DNA from: Trichoplax adhaerens
Taxonomy: Eukaryota; Placozoa; Uniplacotomia; Trichoplacea; Trichoplacidae
DNA: 64,000 bases
Assembly (NCBI RefSeq): GCF_000150275.1
Contig: NW_002060948.1
Location: forward strand, 2,410,180 to 2,474,179
Reading direction: 5' to 3'
Shown here piece after piece: positions 63,866 through 64,000 of this stretch. The stretch's first letter is position 1. Every line of letters begins with the position of its first letter. The position numbers and the translations under genes were made by a program. The notes beneath the pieces are model-generated. The model made no database searches. It saw only the letters and a list, made by a program, of their open reading frames with translations, and had not been told where the DNA came from.

Positions 63866-64000
63866 AGTATATACATTATAAATGGAGTCATGTTGTTTTT
63901 CATTCCTTATGCAAAATAACAAAAGGCGATTTACCCGTGGAATTCTGGGTATTTTGTACTTGTTTTGGAATAACGTCAACATCATTTGTCTTAGTCATTG

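Noticed and set aside
63473-63985. 170-codon minus-strand frame
   Set aside because: It crosses the TACAG/CTGTA tract and the translation is a run of Y, T, V, L, C and S repeats; the open frame is a by-product of the repeat.
1-64000. tRNA, rRNA, CRISPR array or bacterial operon
   Set aside because: I looked for GGTTCRA-type T-arms, rRNA-like blocks, regularly spaced repeats and tightly packed same-strand genes and saw none; the splice signals and gene families are those of an animal.

Overview
The window looks like nuclear DNA of an early-branching animal, most likely a placozoan (Trichoplax/Hoilungia type); this is inference. It is AT-rich (roughly two thirds A+T by eye), genes are kilobases apart, spliced genes have short introns (about 50 to 960 bp), receptor genes lack introns, and the protein families (class A GPCRs, CLCA proteins, an SLC25 carrier) are animal families. 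There is no sign of bacterial operons, rRNA, tRNA or CRISPR.

Layout. 1-16 kb is repeat-rich and gene-poor: a degenerate 0.4-kb tandem duplication at the left edge, then at least six solo-LTR-like elements of two families, four with clear 5-bp target duplications, one nested inside another, and two nearly identical copies inverted 11 kb apart. Between them are two weak candidate spliced genes (a membrane protein end near 9.3-9.6 kb, minus strand; an unrecognised gene near 12.9-13.7 kb, plus strand). 16-44 kb holds three single-exon rhodopsin-family GPCR genes, all on the minus strand and paralogous, separated by long AT-rich spacers; the spacers include a three-copy direct repeat at 24.8-25.6 kb, a GC-richer patch at 22.9 kb and a pair of related hairpin loci at 43.0 and 43.8 kb.

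45-58 kb holds the best-supported unit: two CLCA-type genes in convergent (tail-to-tail) orientation. Both could be rebuilt as 11 exons with matching boundaries and phases, giving open frames of 945 and 935 codons. Both keep the HExxH zincin motif, an intact vWA MIDAS, the beta-sandwich region and a C-terminal membrane segment; one uses a GC-AG intron.

59-62 kb holds an SLC25 carrier of the mitochondrial pyrimidine-nucleotide type (SLC25A33/A36-like) on the minus strand, complete except for its first short exon. The last kilobase carries a low-complexity TACAG/CTGTA tract.

The genes show no shared pathway: three cell-surface receptors, two secreted or membrane-tethered proteases and one mitochondrial transporter. 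The GPCRs and the CLCA genes each look like products of local duplication. I found no convincing undescribed system. The most informative observations are the nested LTR-like elements, the candidate small spliced genes missed by simple ORF finding, the non-canonical GPCR motif and the paired hairpin loci.
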